DNA of 64,000 nt, from the NCBI RefSeq assembly GCF_052030545.1, contig NZ_JBPDIH010000001.1, positions 310,001 through 374,000 on the forward strand. Direction: 5' to 3'. Source of the stretch: CANMXU01 sp052030545. GTDB taxonomy: Bacteria; Pseudomonadota; Gammaproteobacteria; Enterobacterales; Alteromonadaceae. Of the stretch, positions 27,962 to 36,702 are shown piece by piece. A program made the translations under genes and the position numbers. Under the pieces are notes generated by a model, which worked only from the letters and a program-made list of their open reading frames with translations, searched no databases and was not told the origin of the DNA. The stretch's first letter is position 1. Every line of letters starts with the position of its first letter.

Positions 27962-28936
27962 ATGAAACTGCAACAACTTCGTTACATTGTTGAGGTGCTC
28001 AACAACAACCTTAATGTTTCTGCAACAGCAGAAAGTTTATATACATCTCAACCAGGTATTAGCAAGCAAGTCCGTATGCTTGAAGATGAGCTTGGTATTC
28101 AAATTTTTGGTCGCAGCGGTAAGCATTTAACCCATGTAACACCAGCGGGCAAAGACGTGATTAATATTTCTAGCGAAATTCTATCGAAAGTTGAAGCGAT
28201 AAAAGCGGTTGCTCGCGAATATACTCAACCAGATGAAGGACGACTGCGTATAGCAACAACTCATACGCAAGCACGTTATGCTTTGCCAGAAGTTATTCAA
28301 GGTTTTATTAAGAAGTATTCCAAAGTTTCTTTACATATGTATCAAGGAACTCCTGCGCAAATTAGTGACTCTGCTGCGAAAGGTGATGCTGATTTTGCCA
28401 TTGCAACTGAATCTCTTCACTTGTATAACGACTTGATCATGTTGCCATGTTATCACTGGAATCGCAGTATTATTGTCCGCCCTGATCACCCTCTGGCGAA
28501 AAAGCAAAACATCACCATTGAAGATGTAGCAAAGTATTCTTTAGTAACCTATGTTTTTGGTTTTACCGGCCGTTCTGAATTAGATAACGCCTTTAGCAGT
28601 GCGGGTGTTGAGCCTAAAATTGCGTTCACCGCAACCGACGCTGATGTGATTAAAACTTACGTTCGTTTAGGCGTAGGTATTGGTGTTATCGCAACTATGG
28701 CGATTGATCCTAAGATTGATAGCGACCTTGTTGCTATCGATGCTAGTCACTTATTTAAACCAAGTACCACCAAAATAGGCTTTAGACGCGGTACGTTTTT
28801 ACGTAGTTATATGTTTGATTTTATTGAACGATTTGCACCGCATTTAAATCGTGACTTGGTTACTCGAGCTGTTTTATTGAAAAATAACAATGAAATTGAC
28901 GAACTGTTTTCTGATATAGATTTGCCATATAGATAG
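27962..28936 (+). CDS. cysB: CysB, LysR-type regulator of sulfur assimilation
   Basis: A 324-residue LTTR almost superimposable on E. coli CysB: MKLQQLRYIVEV, the N-terminal winged helix with TAESLYTSQPGISKQ (about 22-36), RSGKHLTHVTPAG, then the effector domain with IATTHTQARYALP, CYHWNRSI and FTATDADVIKTYVRLG. In enteric bacteria it activates cys genes with N-acetylserine or O-acetylserine as inducer, and represses itself. The divergent 285-bp leader would be the place for autoregulation, though no site was identified. Confidence 0.97.
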   Translation: MKLQQLRYIVEVLNNNLNVSATAESLYTSQPGISKQVRMLEDELGIQIFGRSGKHLTHVTPAGKDVINISSEILSKVEAIKAVAREYTQPDEGRLRIATTHTQARYALPEVIQGFIKKYSKVSLHMYQGTPAQISDSAAKGDADFAIATESLHLYNDLIMLPCYHWNRSIIVRPDHPLAKKQNITIEDVAKYSLVTYVFGFTGRSELDNAFSSAGVEPKIAFTATDADVIKTYVRLGVGIGVIATMAIDPKIDSDLVAIDASHLFKPSTTKIGFRRGTFLRSYMFDFIERFAPHLNRDLVTRAVLLKNNNEIDELFSDIDLPYR

Positions 28937-28957
28937 CCAGTTAAAAACTTCCAAATT

Positions 28958-28988
28958 AAAAAGCCCGTTAGTTATTAACGGGCTTTTT
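28958..28988 (+). terminator. Intrinsic terminator after cysB
   Basis: AGCCCGTTA (28962-28970) and TAACGGGCT (28976-28984), a 5-nt loop, A-run before and T-run after. It lies between convergent cysB and sdaA. Confidence 0.9.
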
Positions 28989-29042
28989 AATTATGGGCGA
29001 ATATTTATTCTAATGTAGCAAATTCAATTAAATTTTTTGCTG

Positions 29043-30419
29043 TTAACACTCAATTATATTAACCGCTAAACCACCACGAGATGTTTCTTTATATTTGGTT
29101 TTCATGTCGTTACCTGTATCCCACATGGTTTTGATCACTTTATCTAACGAAACTTTGTTAGTGCCTGTGCCACGAAGTGCAAGCCTTGATGCGTTAATCG
29201 CTTTTACTGATCCCATAGCATTTCGCTCGATACAAGGAACTTGCACAAGTCCGCCAACCGGATCACACGTTAAACCAAGGTTGTGCTCCATACCTATTTC
29301 AGCGGCATTTTCAACTTGATTCGGTGAGCCGCCCATAATTTCAGTTAGCGCACCGGCAGCCATTGAACAGGCAACACCTACTTCGCCCTGACAGCCAACT
29401 TCTGCGCCTGAGATTGAAGCATTGGTTTTATACAAAATACCAATCGCTGCAGCAGATAATAAATATCGGATGCAGTCTTCATCGCTAACCGGTTTTATAA
29501 ATTTATCGTAATAACAAAGTACAGCAGGAATAATGCCCGCAGCACCATTTGTTGGCGCAGTTACTACTCGGCTACCGGCGGCATTTTCTTCATTTACCGC
29601 TAAGGCAAATAAATTAACCCAATCCATCGCACTAAGTGGGTCGTTATTATTTTCTACAAGCAAAGAGCGGTGCAAGGCAGGTGCACGACGTGTCACTTTT
29701 AAACCGCCTGGTAAAATCCCTTCGGTTTTCATACCGCGATCTACGCTGTCACGCATTGCTTGCCAAATTTGTAATAATTGCTTGCGAATAACCTGTTCAT
29801 CATTAAGACACTTTTCGTTGTCCATCATGATAGTGCTGATGCTTAAGCCTTTAGTTACCGCGATATTGATCAATTCATCAGCGCTGGAAAATACGTGCGG
29901 TCGATTAATGTTGCTATGAAGAGAAAGTGCTTTGTCTTTTTCTTTATCAAAGTCACAATCTTGCACAATAAAACCGCCGCCAATAGAGTAATAGGTTTCT
30001 TCAAGCAAGAGTTTATCGCCTGAAAAAGCATATAAAGTCATGGCATTAGCATGTGCTGGTAAGGTTTTTCGGCGATGATATATGATGGCATCTTTTTTAG
30101 GGAAGCTCACCTGATGCTGCGCCATTAACGCTATGGTTTCTGTGGCGACTACATTGTTTAAAATACTGTCAATATCATCAACGGCGATAGTTTCTGGTGA
30201 TTGACCTGCTAAACCTAAGATCACTGCTTTGCCTGTGCCATGGCCAATGCCAGTTTGACCTAACGAGCCAAATAACTCAGTTTTTACCGTTGTTGTCTTG
30301 GTTAACAAATTTTGAGCTGCTAAGTGTTCAACAAAAAGTTTAGCCGCTTTCATTGGGCCAACTGTATGAGAGCTAGAAGGGCCAATACCAATAGAGAACA
30401 TATCAAATACGCTAATCAT
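29043..30419 (-). CDS. sdaA: SdaA, L-serine ammonia-lyase (iron-sulfur type)
   Basis: A 458-residue single-chain L-serine deaminase that makes pyruvate and ammonia. MFSIGIGPSSSHTVGPM at the N-terminus and the Cys positions in EVGCQGEVG, LTCDPVGG and VPCIERNAMG, expected to hold the [4Fe-4S] cluster, define the family. Length is that of the E. coli enzyme. Together with nudL and pabB upstream on the same strand, it keeps the E. coli order pabB-nudL-sdaA. A 136-bp gap to nudL may hold its own promoter. Confidence 0.96.
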   Translation of the reverse strand: MISVFDMFSIGIGPSSSHTVGPMKAAKLFVEHLAAQNLLTKTTTVKTELFGSLGQTGIGHGTGKAVILGLAGQSPETIAVDDIDSILNNVVATETIALMAQHQVSFPKKDAIIYHRRKTLPAHANAMTLYAFSGDKLLLEETYYSIGGGFIVQDCDFDKEKDKALSLHSNINRPHVFSSADELINIAVTKGLSISTIMMDNEKCLNDEQVIRKQLLQIWQAMRDSVDRGMKTEGILPGGLKVTRRAPALHRSLLVENNNDPLSAMDWVNLFALAVNEENAAGSRVVTAPTNGAAGIIPAVLCYYDKFIKPVSDEDCIRYLLSAAAIGILYKTNASISGAEVGCQGEVGVACSMAAGALTEIMGGSPNQVENAAEIGMEHNLGLTCDPVGGLVQVPCIERNAMGSVKAINASRLALRGTGTNKVSLDKVIKTMWDTGNDMKTKYKETSRGGLAVNIIEC

Positions 30420-30555
30420 ATAAAATCTCGAATATTATTTTGCGTTTAGCAATTATATCTATAGTTAATTCGTGTAATCTTAACTGAAAGTTATCGTTTT
30501 TAAAATCAAAAGTTAAGTTCAATTATAGAAGGTATTATTAATGGTAAGGATTATA

Positions 30556-31128
30556 TTAGGCGAGATGACTGGCAAGATCTTTTAACATCGAGGCTGTTGC
30601 TCCCCAAATATTATGCTCTTGATAAGGCATATAGTTAATAGGATGATGCTTACCGTTGAAGTGAGCATTAACTTGAATGTGATTTTGTGTATTGAGAAAG
30701 TGCGTTAAAGGCACATGAAAAACTTCACTCACTTCATTGTGGTCAATCTCATATTCGGGGGCTTTTGAAACAACCGCGACAATAGGCGTGACAATATAAC
30801 CGCTAATGGTGTGATAAGACTTTAATTGGCCAACAATGGAAATTGCATCTGCCGGCAGGCCTATCTCTTCATAAGACTCTCGAAGGGCGGTATCAATTAA
30901 ATTTTTATCACTTGGTTCAACTTTTCCACCAGGAAAACTTACCTGCCCAGGGTGATGTTTTAGGTGTGCAGCACGCTTGGTAAAAAGCACGTCTAACGCT
31001 TGGTTATGGTTATCTATAAGAGGAATAAGCACAGCCGCTTGCCTTACTTTTCCATCATGTTTATATAAATGCGCAGAATTTTCTAAAGGTCGTAATTGAA
31101 AACGTTGTAAAAATTCATTTTTGGTCAT
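30556..31128 (-). CDS. nudL: NudL-type Nudix CoA pyrophosphatase
   Basis: A 190-residue Nudix hydrolase. The Nudix box spans GGKVEPSDKNLIDTALRE to SYEEIGL (about 66-90) and keeps the G-x5-E-x7-RE-x2-EE-x-G spacing. PGQVSFPGG just upstream is the extra motif of CoA pyrophosphatases. It cleaves CoA or its oxidised forms to phosphopantetheine and ADP. It lies between pabB and sdaA as in E. coli, 42 bp behind pabB. Confidence 0.93.
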   Translation of the reverse strand: MTKNEFLQRFQLRPLENSAHLYKHDGKVRQAAVLIPLIDNHNQALDVLFTKRAAHLKHHPGQVSFPGGKVEPSDKNLIDTALRESYEEIGLPADAISIVGQLKSYHTISGYIVTPIVAVVSKAPEYEIDHNEVSEVFHVPLTHFLNTQNHIQVNAHFNGKHHPINYMPYQEHNIWGATASMLKDLASHLA

Positions 31129-31170
31129 CGTTTCAGCCTTTCATTTTGCAAAACCAACGTGCTTTAGATT

Positions 31171-32583
31171 TTATAACTGGCTCAGTACAGGCAGTATTTT
31201 AGCAACTTTATCAAAGGTTTCTTGATACTCGCTATCTGCGGTTGAATCAGCGACTAAACCACCACCGGCCCAACAGTAGATTTGCTGGTTTTTACACGCT
31301 AAGGTGCGAATAGTAATACTAGTATCCATGTTACCACATGCAGAAATATAGCCAATAGAGCCACAGTAGATGCTGCGATGATGAGGCTCTAATTCGTCGA
31401 TCACTTCCATCGCTCTTATTTTTGGCGCTCCAGTTATTGAGCCGCCAGGAAAAGCACCTCGTAGCAGATCTGTTGTACTAAAGTGACTTTCTAATTGCCC
31501 TTCAACAGTGCTAACTAAATGATGAACGGCAGGGAAGCTTTCAATATCAAATAGCTTTGGCACTTTAACACTGCCCGGCAGACAAACCTTGCTTATGTCG
31601 TTTCTTAGTAAGTCGACAATCATTAAGTTTTCAGCACGATCTTTTTCTGAGTGTTGTAGGTCAATGGCATTTTGTTGATCGATTGCCGCAGCTGATGCTC
31701 TAGGTTTAGTCCCTTTAATTGGCTTACTTTGTACTTTGTTATCAGTTAGCTTTAAAAATCGTTCAGGCGAAATGCTTAACACGGCGGCATCTTCTAGGCG
31801 AATAAAAGCAGAGAAAGGTGCTTTGTTGGCAGCGCGCAAAGCTAAGTAGGCATCAAATTCATCACCTTGGTATTGGGCGTGAAAGCGTTGTGCGAGGTTA
31901 ATTTGGTAACAATCTCCAGAAAGCAAATACTCTTGCACTTGCTTAAATTTTTCGCAATATTGGCTTTTAGTTAGATTTGCCTGCCAGTCGGTTTGTAAAC
32001 TAAAACCGTGGTGCTGATGGTCTTCTTGTTGTTGATGTAATAAATGCAGCAACTGTTGTTCAATTTCTTGGCGTTTTTCATCAGGGCATACTAAGACAAA
32101 TTCATTTGTTTTTCGGTCAAAAATAATAGCGTGCAAATAAATACCAACCGCCATTTCAGGTAAGGCAATATCTCGTATTGCTTTAGCTGGAAGTTGTTCA
32201 AATCGCTGACCTAAATCGTAAGCAAAGTAACCTAAGGCGCCACCGATAAATGGCAAACTTGCTTTAGGTAAACTTATATCGGCAAACACATCATCTTGAA
32301 CTTGCTTAAGTAAGCTAAGTGGATCGGCTTCGCTTTCTTGATTTAGATGAGCATTTTCTTGGTTTTGCCAAGTGATCCTTGTACTAAGCGCTTGGGTTTG
32401 CAAGGTTACTAATGGATTAAAAACCATAACGTCGAAATTGGCATCTTCGTGGTCACTTTCACACGAGTCTAACCACATTGACCACGGCTGGTTGGCCAGT
32501 GCAGAAAACAGGGTTAATGGCTCTTTTATTTGCGTAAGTGAAAGTGGCGCGATAGAGATGAAAGTTTTTGCCGTTTTTGCCAT
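31171..32583 (-). CDS. pabB: PabB, aminodeoxychorismate synthase component I
   Basis: A 470-residue chorismate-utilising enzyme for p-aminobenzoate and folate synthesis, working with the PabA glutaminase. The N-terminal domain (1-190) is of the anthranilate-synthase-I type; the chorismate-binding domain shows SGDCYQINLAQRF, KPIKGTKPR (with the Lys that forms the PABA-synthase intermediate), DLLRNDISKVC and GGSITGAPKIRAMEVIDELEP. First gene of the pabB-nudL unit, divergent from the fumarase gene. Confidence 0.95.
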   Translation of the reverse strand: MAKTAKTFISIAPLSLTQIKEPLTLFSALANQPWSMWLDSCESDHEDANFDVMVFNPLVTLQTQALSTRITWQNQENAHLNQESEADPLSLLKQVQDDVFADISLPKASLPFIGGALGYFAYDLGQRFEQLPAKAIRDIALPEMAVGIYLHAIIFDRKTNEFVLVCPDEKRQEIEQQLLHLLHQQQEDHQHHGFSLQTDWQANLTKSQYCEKFKQVQEYLLSGDCYQINLAQRFHAQYQGDEFDAYLALRAANKAPFSAFIRLEDAAVLSISPERFLKLTDNKVQSKPIKGTKPRASAAAIDQQNAIDLQHSEKDRAENLMIVDLLRNDISKVCLPGSVKVPKLFDIESFPAVHHLVSTVEGQLESHFSTTDLLRGAFPGGSITGAPKIRAMEVIDELEPHHRSIYCGSIGYISACGNMDTSITIRTLACKNQQIYCWAGGGLVADSTADSEYQETFDKVAKILPVLSQL

Positions 32584-32703
32584 TATAATGAGTTATTTCC
32601 TGTAGCAGCTTGTAACCAAGCAGGGTATGATATCGGCAATTTTATAACTTTCAACTCTAGATTGAAATATAGATTAACATCAAGCATGAACAACGGGGCC
32701 GTT

Positions 32704-34218
32704 ATGACAATCATTAAACAACAAGACCTGATCGATAGTGTTGCAGATGCGCTGCAATATATCTCTTTTTATCATCCACTCGATTTTATCCAAGCACTTG
32801 AAAAAGCGTACCACAAAGAACAAAGCAGTGCGGCAAAAGATGCCATCGCACAAATTCTCATTAACTCTCGTATGTCTGCTCATGGCAAGCGCCCAATATG
32901 CCAAGACACAGGTATTGTTACGTGTTTTGTTAAAGTGGGCATGGCGGTGCAGTGGGATAAAACTGACATGACAGTTCAGCAAATGGTTGATGAAGGTACT
33001 CGTCGTGCGTATTTGAACCCTGACAATCCGTTACGTGCTTCTATTGTTGCCGATCCTGCCGGCGCTCGTAAAAACACGAAAGACAATACGCCATCAGTTG
33101 TGCATATTGACTTGGTTGAAGGTAATGAAATTGAAGTGATGATCGCAGCTAAAGGCGGCGGTAGTGAAAACAAAACCAAAATGGTGATGTTAAACCCAAG
33201 TGACTCTATTGCTGATTGGGTTGTTAATACCTTACCAAGTATGGGCGCAGGTTGGTGTCCTCCGGGAATGTTAGGTATAGGTATCGGTGGTACTGCAGAA
33301 AAAGCGGGTGTACTTGCCAAAGAAAGTTTAATGGATCCTGTAGATATTCAAGAGCTTATTGACCGTGGTCCTGAAACTGCCGAAGAAGAACTACGTTTAG
33401 AAATTTATGAGCGTGTAAACAAATTAGGTATTGGTGCACAAGGTTTAGGTGGTTTAACAACCGTTGTCGACGTGAAAATTAACTCAGTACCAACTCACGC
33501 TGCTTCTAAACCTGTTGTGATGATCCCAAACTGTGCGGCAACACGCCATGTTCATTTTCACCTAGATGGAAGTGGTCCAGCAGACTTAACACCACCAAAA
33601 TTAGAAGAGTGGCCAGAAATTACTTGGGAAGTGGGTGATGATGTTCGCCGTGTAAACGTTGACGATTTAACGAAAGCGGATATTAGCGATTGGAAAACAG
33701 GTGAAACCGTTTTATTAAGTGGCACCATTTTAACCGGTCGCGATGCCGCCCATAAACGTATCAGCGACATGCTAGCAGCAGGCGAAGAACTACCAGTAGA
33801 TTTTACTAATAAATTTATTTATTACGTAGGGCCAGTTGACGCGATTGGTGATGAAGCAGTAGGGCCTGCAGGACCAACAACAGCAACGCGTATGGATAAG
33901 TTTTCAGAAATGATGTTATCGCAAACAGGTCTACTTGGCTCAATTGGTAAATCTGAGCGCGGTGCAGCGACGTGTGAATCAATTAAAAAGCATAATTCAG
34001 TTTATTTAATGGCAGTTGGTGGCGCAGCTTATTTAGTGTCCAAAGCGGTTAAAAAAGCAAAAGTTGTTGCTTTTGAAGACTTAGGAATGGAAGCTATCTA
34101 TGAATTTGAAGTCGAAGATATGCCAGTAACTGTAGCTGTTGACAGCTCTGGTGAGTCGGCACACGTGACTGGACCTGCAATTTGGAAAGTAAAAATTGCA
34201 GAGCTTGATGACAAATAA
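32704..34218 (+). CDS. Class I (iron-sulfur) fumarate hydratase
   Basis: A 504-residue single-chain class I fumarase, interconverting fumarate and malate in the TCA cycle. Cysteines in ICQDTGI, PNCAATRH and ERGAATCES are the expected [4Fe-4S] ligands, and AKGGGSENK and VGPAGPTTATRMDKF are class I motifs. Start ATG 32704 (MTIIKQQDLIDSV) is chosen by homology; a longer in-frame start at 32662 has little support. The type is the one common in Shewanella and relatives, so I leave the fumA/fumB symbol open. Confidence 0.92.
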   Translation: MTIIKQQDLIDSVADALQYISFYHPLDFIQALEKAYHKEQSSAAKDAIAQILINSRMSAHGKRPICQDTGIVTCFVKVGMAVQWDKTDMTVQQMVDEGTRRAYLNPDNPLRASIVADPAGARKNTKDNTPSVVHIDLVEGNEIEVMIAAKGGGSENKTKMVMLNPSDSIADWVVNTLPSMGAGWCPPGMLGIGIGGTAEKAGVLAKESLMDPVDIQELIDRGPETAEEELRLEIYERVNKLGIGAQGLGGLTTVVDVKINSVPTHAASKPVVMIPNCAATRHVHFHLDGSGPADLTPPKLEEWPEITWEVGDDVRRVNVDDLTKADISDWKTGETVLLSGTILTGRDAAHKRISDMLAAGEELPVDFTNKFIYYVGPVDAIGDEAVGPAGPTTATRMDKFSEMMLSQTGLLGSIGKSERGAATCESIKKHNSVYLMAVGGAAYLVSKAVKKAKVVAFEDLGMEAIYEFEVEDMPVTVAVDSSGESAHVTGPAIWKVKIAELDDK

Positions 34219-34241
34219 ACAGCATGTGTTAATTGCTTGAT

Positions 34242-34270
34242 AAAAACGGAGCCGAATGGCTCCGTTTTTT
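34242..34270 (+). terminator. Intrinsic terminator after fumarase
   Basis: AAAAACGGAGCC (34242-34253) GAAT GGCTCCGTTTTTT (34258-34270). A strong stem with a 4-nt loop. Confidence 0.92.
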
Positions 34271-34293
34271 GTTACTTCACTGCCACTTGCCAC

Positions 34294-34352
34294 TTTCAGC
34301 TTATCGCTTATTGCTTTCAGCTTATCGCTTATCGCTTATCGCTTATTGCTTC
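34294..34352. repeat. Heptamer tandem array 1 (GCTTATC)
   Basis: Six or so 7-bp units of the type GCTTATC/GCTTATT, interrupted by GCTTTCA. It lies directly behind the stop codon (34358-34360) of the minus-strand glycosyltransferase. The same unit recurs in the array at 46466-46560. Confidence 0.8.
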
Positions 34353-34357
34353 CACAT

Positions 34358-35293
34358 TTAGTTTCGGGCAAATACACCTTGTAATTGTTTTAGGTATGAA
34401 AAGGCAAATAAGCCAACAAGATGTTTAGGTTTTAACTTACAGCGCGGGTCGGCTAATAAACTGCGTGCTTGCGTGAACCTGCCGTTAATAATGTTAAGTT
34501 TGGCTAAATGGCATAAATGCGCCGCGCTGTAACGCAGCATATTTAATTTTTGCTTATGGCTATGCTGGTGCGCTTTTTTCGTTACTCGTACGCTAAAGGC
34601 GCATTCTTGGCTTGGCACATTCAGTTTACTGGCCTGATTCTGTGCGTCTTTATGATAAAGCGAATGAATGTTGGTTGAATAAGCAATTTGGGTGTTTAGC
34701 GCAGCGCGGCAAAATAAATCTTGATCTTCACCTATAGGTTCACCTACCGGAAAACCGCCTATTTTGTTTAATAAAGAGCGCTTCATGGCAACCGACGACA
34801 TGGTAAAGGGCAAGTCGCCTTTTGAGGCAATATCAAAATAATCGGATAAAATAACCCCATCTGGGTCAAGAGCGGGTAGAGCAATTTTTGCATCTAAGTA
34901 AACGTTATCACCTTCAACAATTTGATATTTAGTGCCAAAAACCTCCGCGTTTGGAAACTTATTTATTAAATGCGCGGTTTCTTCTAAATATAAAGGTAGC
35001 CACTGATCGTCAGCATCTAAAAAGGCAATGTATTCACAACTCGCCATCGCAATGCCATTATTACGGGTTGCTGAAACCCCTTGGTTTTTCTGGCGAATAA
35101 GGGTTAGTTTTTCAATGTTAGCTTGAGCCACTAATTCTGCGCCATTATCGGTTGACCCATCGTCGATGACAATAATTTCTGTGGCTGGGTATTTTTGCGC
35201 TTGCACACTTTTGAGGGTACGTAAAATATGCTCAGCTTTATTATAAAGTGGAATGATCACGGTAAATGCTGGCGTATTGATATCAGTATTCAT
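34358..35293 (-). CDS. Family 2 glycosyltransferase
   Basis: A 311-residue GT-A glycosyltransferase. The N-terminal domain has VIIPLYNKAEHILRTL, VIDDGSTDNGAELV with the nucleotide-binding Asp, RNNGIA and the DXD-type FLDADDQW (about 94-101). No membrane segments are evident, so it probably acts at the cytoplasmic face on a lipid-linked EPS intermediate. The start ATG follows GGAGACTC. It lies 56 bp behind the pyruvyl transferase gene and should share its sigma-54 promoter. The sugar is unknown. Confidence 0.88.
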   Translation of the reverse strand: MNTDINTPAFTVIIPLYNKAEHILRTLKSVQAQKYPATEIIVIDDGSTDNGAELVAQANIEKLTLIRQKNQGVSATRNNGIAMASCEYIAFLDADDQWLPLYLEETAHLINKFPNAEVFGTKYQIVEGDNVYLDAKIALPALDPDGVILSDYFDIASKGDLPFTMSSVAMKRSLLNKIGGFPVGEPIGEDQDLFCRAALNTQIAYSTNIHSLYHKDAQNQASKLNVPSQECAFSVRVTKKAHQHSHKQKLNMLRYSAAHLCHLAKLNIINGRFTQARSLLADPRCKLKPKHLVGLFAFSYLKQLQGVFARN

Positions 35294-35349
35294 GGTCGAG
35301 TCTCCGAAAATAAAATAATTGGCTAACGTTTAAAGCGTAAAGAACTAGG

Positions 35350-36516
35350 TTATAAAGATACCTGCTGATAAGTAGCGCGGCTTAAGGTTTTGTTATCAAT
35401 GGCGCTTAAATGCCAGTTGCCTAATGCTTGCTTTAACGCAGTGGATGTTGGCATTAATGGCTGTGCAAACCCTTCACTTAGCCCGTGCTCTAAGGTATTG
35501 GCTATTTGGTTGATGTCTAAATCAATCAGGCTTGATTGCAGCTCTTTCGGCATGCCTATTTGCTCACACCAGCCTTGGCATTTTTCATGGTAATTAAGTG
35601 ACATGACTGGCGTATCGGCTAAATAGCCTAAAATGGCGCCATGCAAGCGCATGCTAATAACGGCTTTATATTGCGCCAAAGAATTTAATACTGTGATCGG
35701 ATCTGGGTGATAATATTGCACATTAACTTCAATATCGGCAGGTAGACGTGCCAGAATGGCTTGGTTGATTTTCCAATCGCCTAATTGTTCATGGCCATTA
35801 AATTCAACCAAGGTAATAGGCTCGCCCGTATTTCTATAAAGGCGAATAATGAGCTGACAAAATTTTTCAATGCGGGCAAGTTCAGCTTTTTCATTGACAT
35901 CGCCCATTGGGCTAATTGCCACGGAGCATAGCGATAAGGCAATGCCTTTGCGTTTTACCTGTGTTTTAAGCGCTTGGTTATAACACAGCAATAATGGCGC
36001 TAAATCGAAGGTTTTTTTCACGTTCGCTTGTGGCGCAATGCTTGTTGCAATTTCTAAACTTGCTTGGTCACGCACGCCGGTAAAGCGACATTCATTTAAA
36101 AATTTTGCGCAGCTTTTTTCGGCCGCAAGTGACTGAAATGGACCAATACTTACCCCTAGCGCTAAGCTGTTATTGCTGCCAGATAATTTCATCAAATGAC
36201 GTTTTAAATTAATGTCTGACTCGCTATGCAATACCGCGCCGCCACCAAAAATAATGCGCTTGCTTTGAATCGCTGCTTGATAGTGGTTTAGTCTATTTTG
36301 ACCAGAAAACGCTTGCTTATGCTGTAAGTTTTGCTGATGCGTCGCTGGGGTTTGGCGTTGATGCTCGCCATATAAACCAATTTTAGTGGTTTCACAGTCT
36401 AAGCGATTTTTTGCGCCCCAAGCACAAGCATACATTAAGGCATCGTCGCCACTGTTGCGCATGCCGTAATATCCAACAAGGTATGCATCGTTTGGTTTTA
36501 AAAGTTGTTTAAGCAT
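35350..36516 (-). CDS. Polysaccharide pyruvyl transferase family protein
   Basis: A 388-residue protein of the polysaccharide pyruvyl transferase family (WcaK/CsaB type), which adds ketal-pyruvate to EPS sugars from PEP. GYYGMRNSGDDALMYA near the N-terminus is the family's glycine-rich start; IIFGGGAVLHSES and VISMRLHGAILGYL are further family marks, with ISMRLH the expected PEP/sugar region. Start ATG 36516 is chosen because GGAG lies 7 bp upstream; a TTG four codons earlier would overlap that site. A sigma-54 promoter lies 40-55 bp upstream. Confidence 0.86.
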   Translation of the reverse strand: MLKQLLKPNDAYLVGYYGMRNSGDDALMYACAWGAKNRLDCETTKIGLYGEHQRQTPATHQQNLQHKQAFSGQNRLNHYQAAIQSKRIIFGGGAVLHSESDINLKRHLMKLSGSNNSLALGVSIGPFQSLAAEKSCAKFLNECRFTGVRDQASLEIATSIAPQANVKKTFDLAPLLLCYNQALKTQVKRKGIALSLCSVAISPMGDVNEKAELARIEKFCQLIIRLYRNTGEPITLVEFNGHEQLGDWKINQAILARLPADIEVNVQYYHPDPITVLNSLAQYKAVISMRLHGAILGYLADTPVMSLNYHEKCQGWCEQIGMPKELQSSLIDLDINQIANTLEHGLSEGFAQPLMPTSTALKQALGNWHLSAIDNKTLSRATYQQVSL

Positions 36517-36555
36517 GTTCCACTCCAAAAATAACGGGGTTATTGATAGTGGTTT

Positions 36556-36571
36556 TGCAGGTAGCGTACCA
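36556..36571 (-). promoter_or_regulatory. Sigma-54 (-24/-12) promoter of the pyruvyl transferase unit
   Basis: On the minus strand: TGGTACGCTACCTGCA. This matches the TGGYACR-N4-TTGCW consensus at every defined base except the first T of TTGC, with GG and GC exactly 10 bp apart. The expected start of transcription lies about 30 bp upstream of the gene's ATG. About 50 bp around the site are nearly the same as at 40636-40651. Confidence 0.82.
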
Positions 36572-36648
36572 ACTTAATAATATTTTTTAATACCTTGATA
36601 TAAAAGGTTATTTTTAAAACCCATGCGGTTTTATGAAATGTGGTTTTT

Positions 36649-36690
36649 CAATTTGCAACGCAATTATTTACTGCTTTTTTAAAATGCATC
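36649..36690 (-). promoter_or_regulatory. Putative enhancer (UAS) site for the pyruvyl transferase promoter
   Basis: CAATTTGCAACGCAAT (plus-strand reading, 36649-36664) lies about 80 bp upstream of the -24 box, followed by AAAATGCATC at 36681-36690. AATTTGCAA recurs at each EPS promoter of the region, at distances typical of enhancer-binding proteins. Confidence 0.6.
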
Positions 36691-36702
36691 AGCCCAGAAC
36701 AG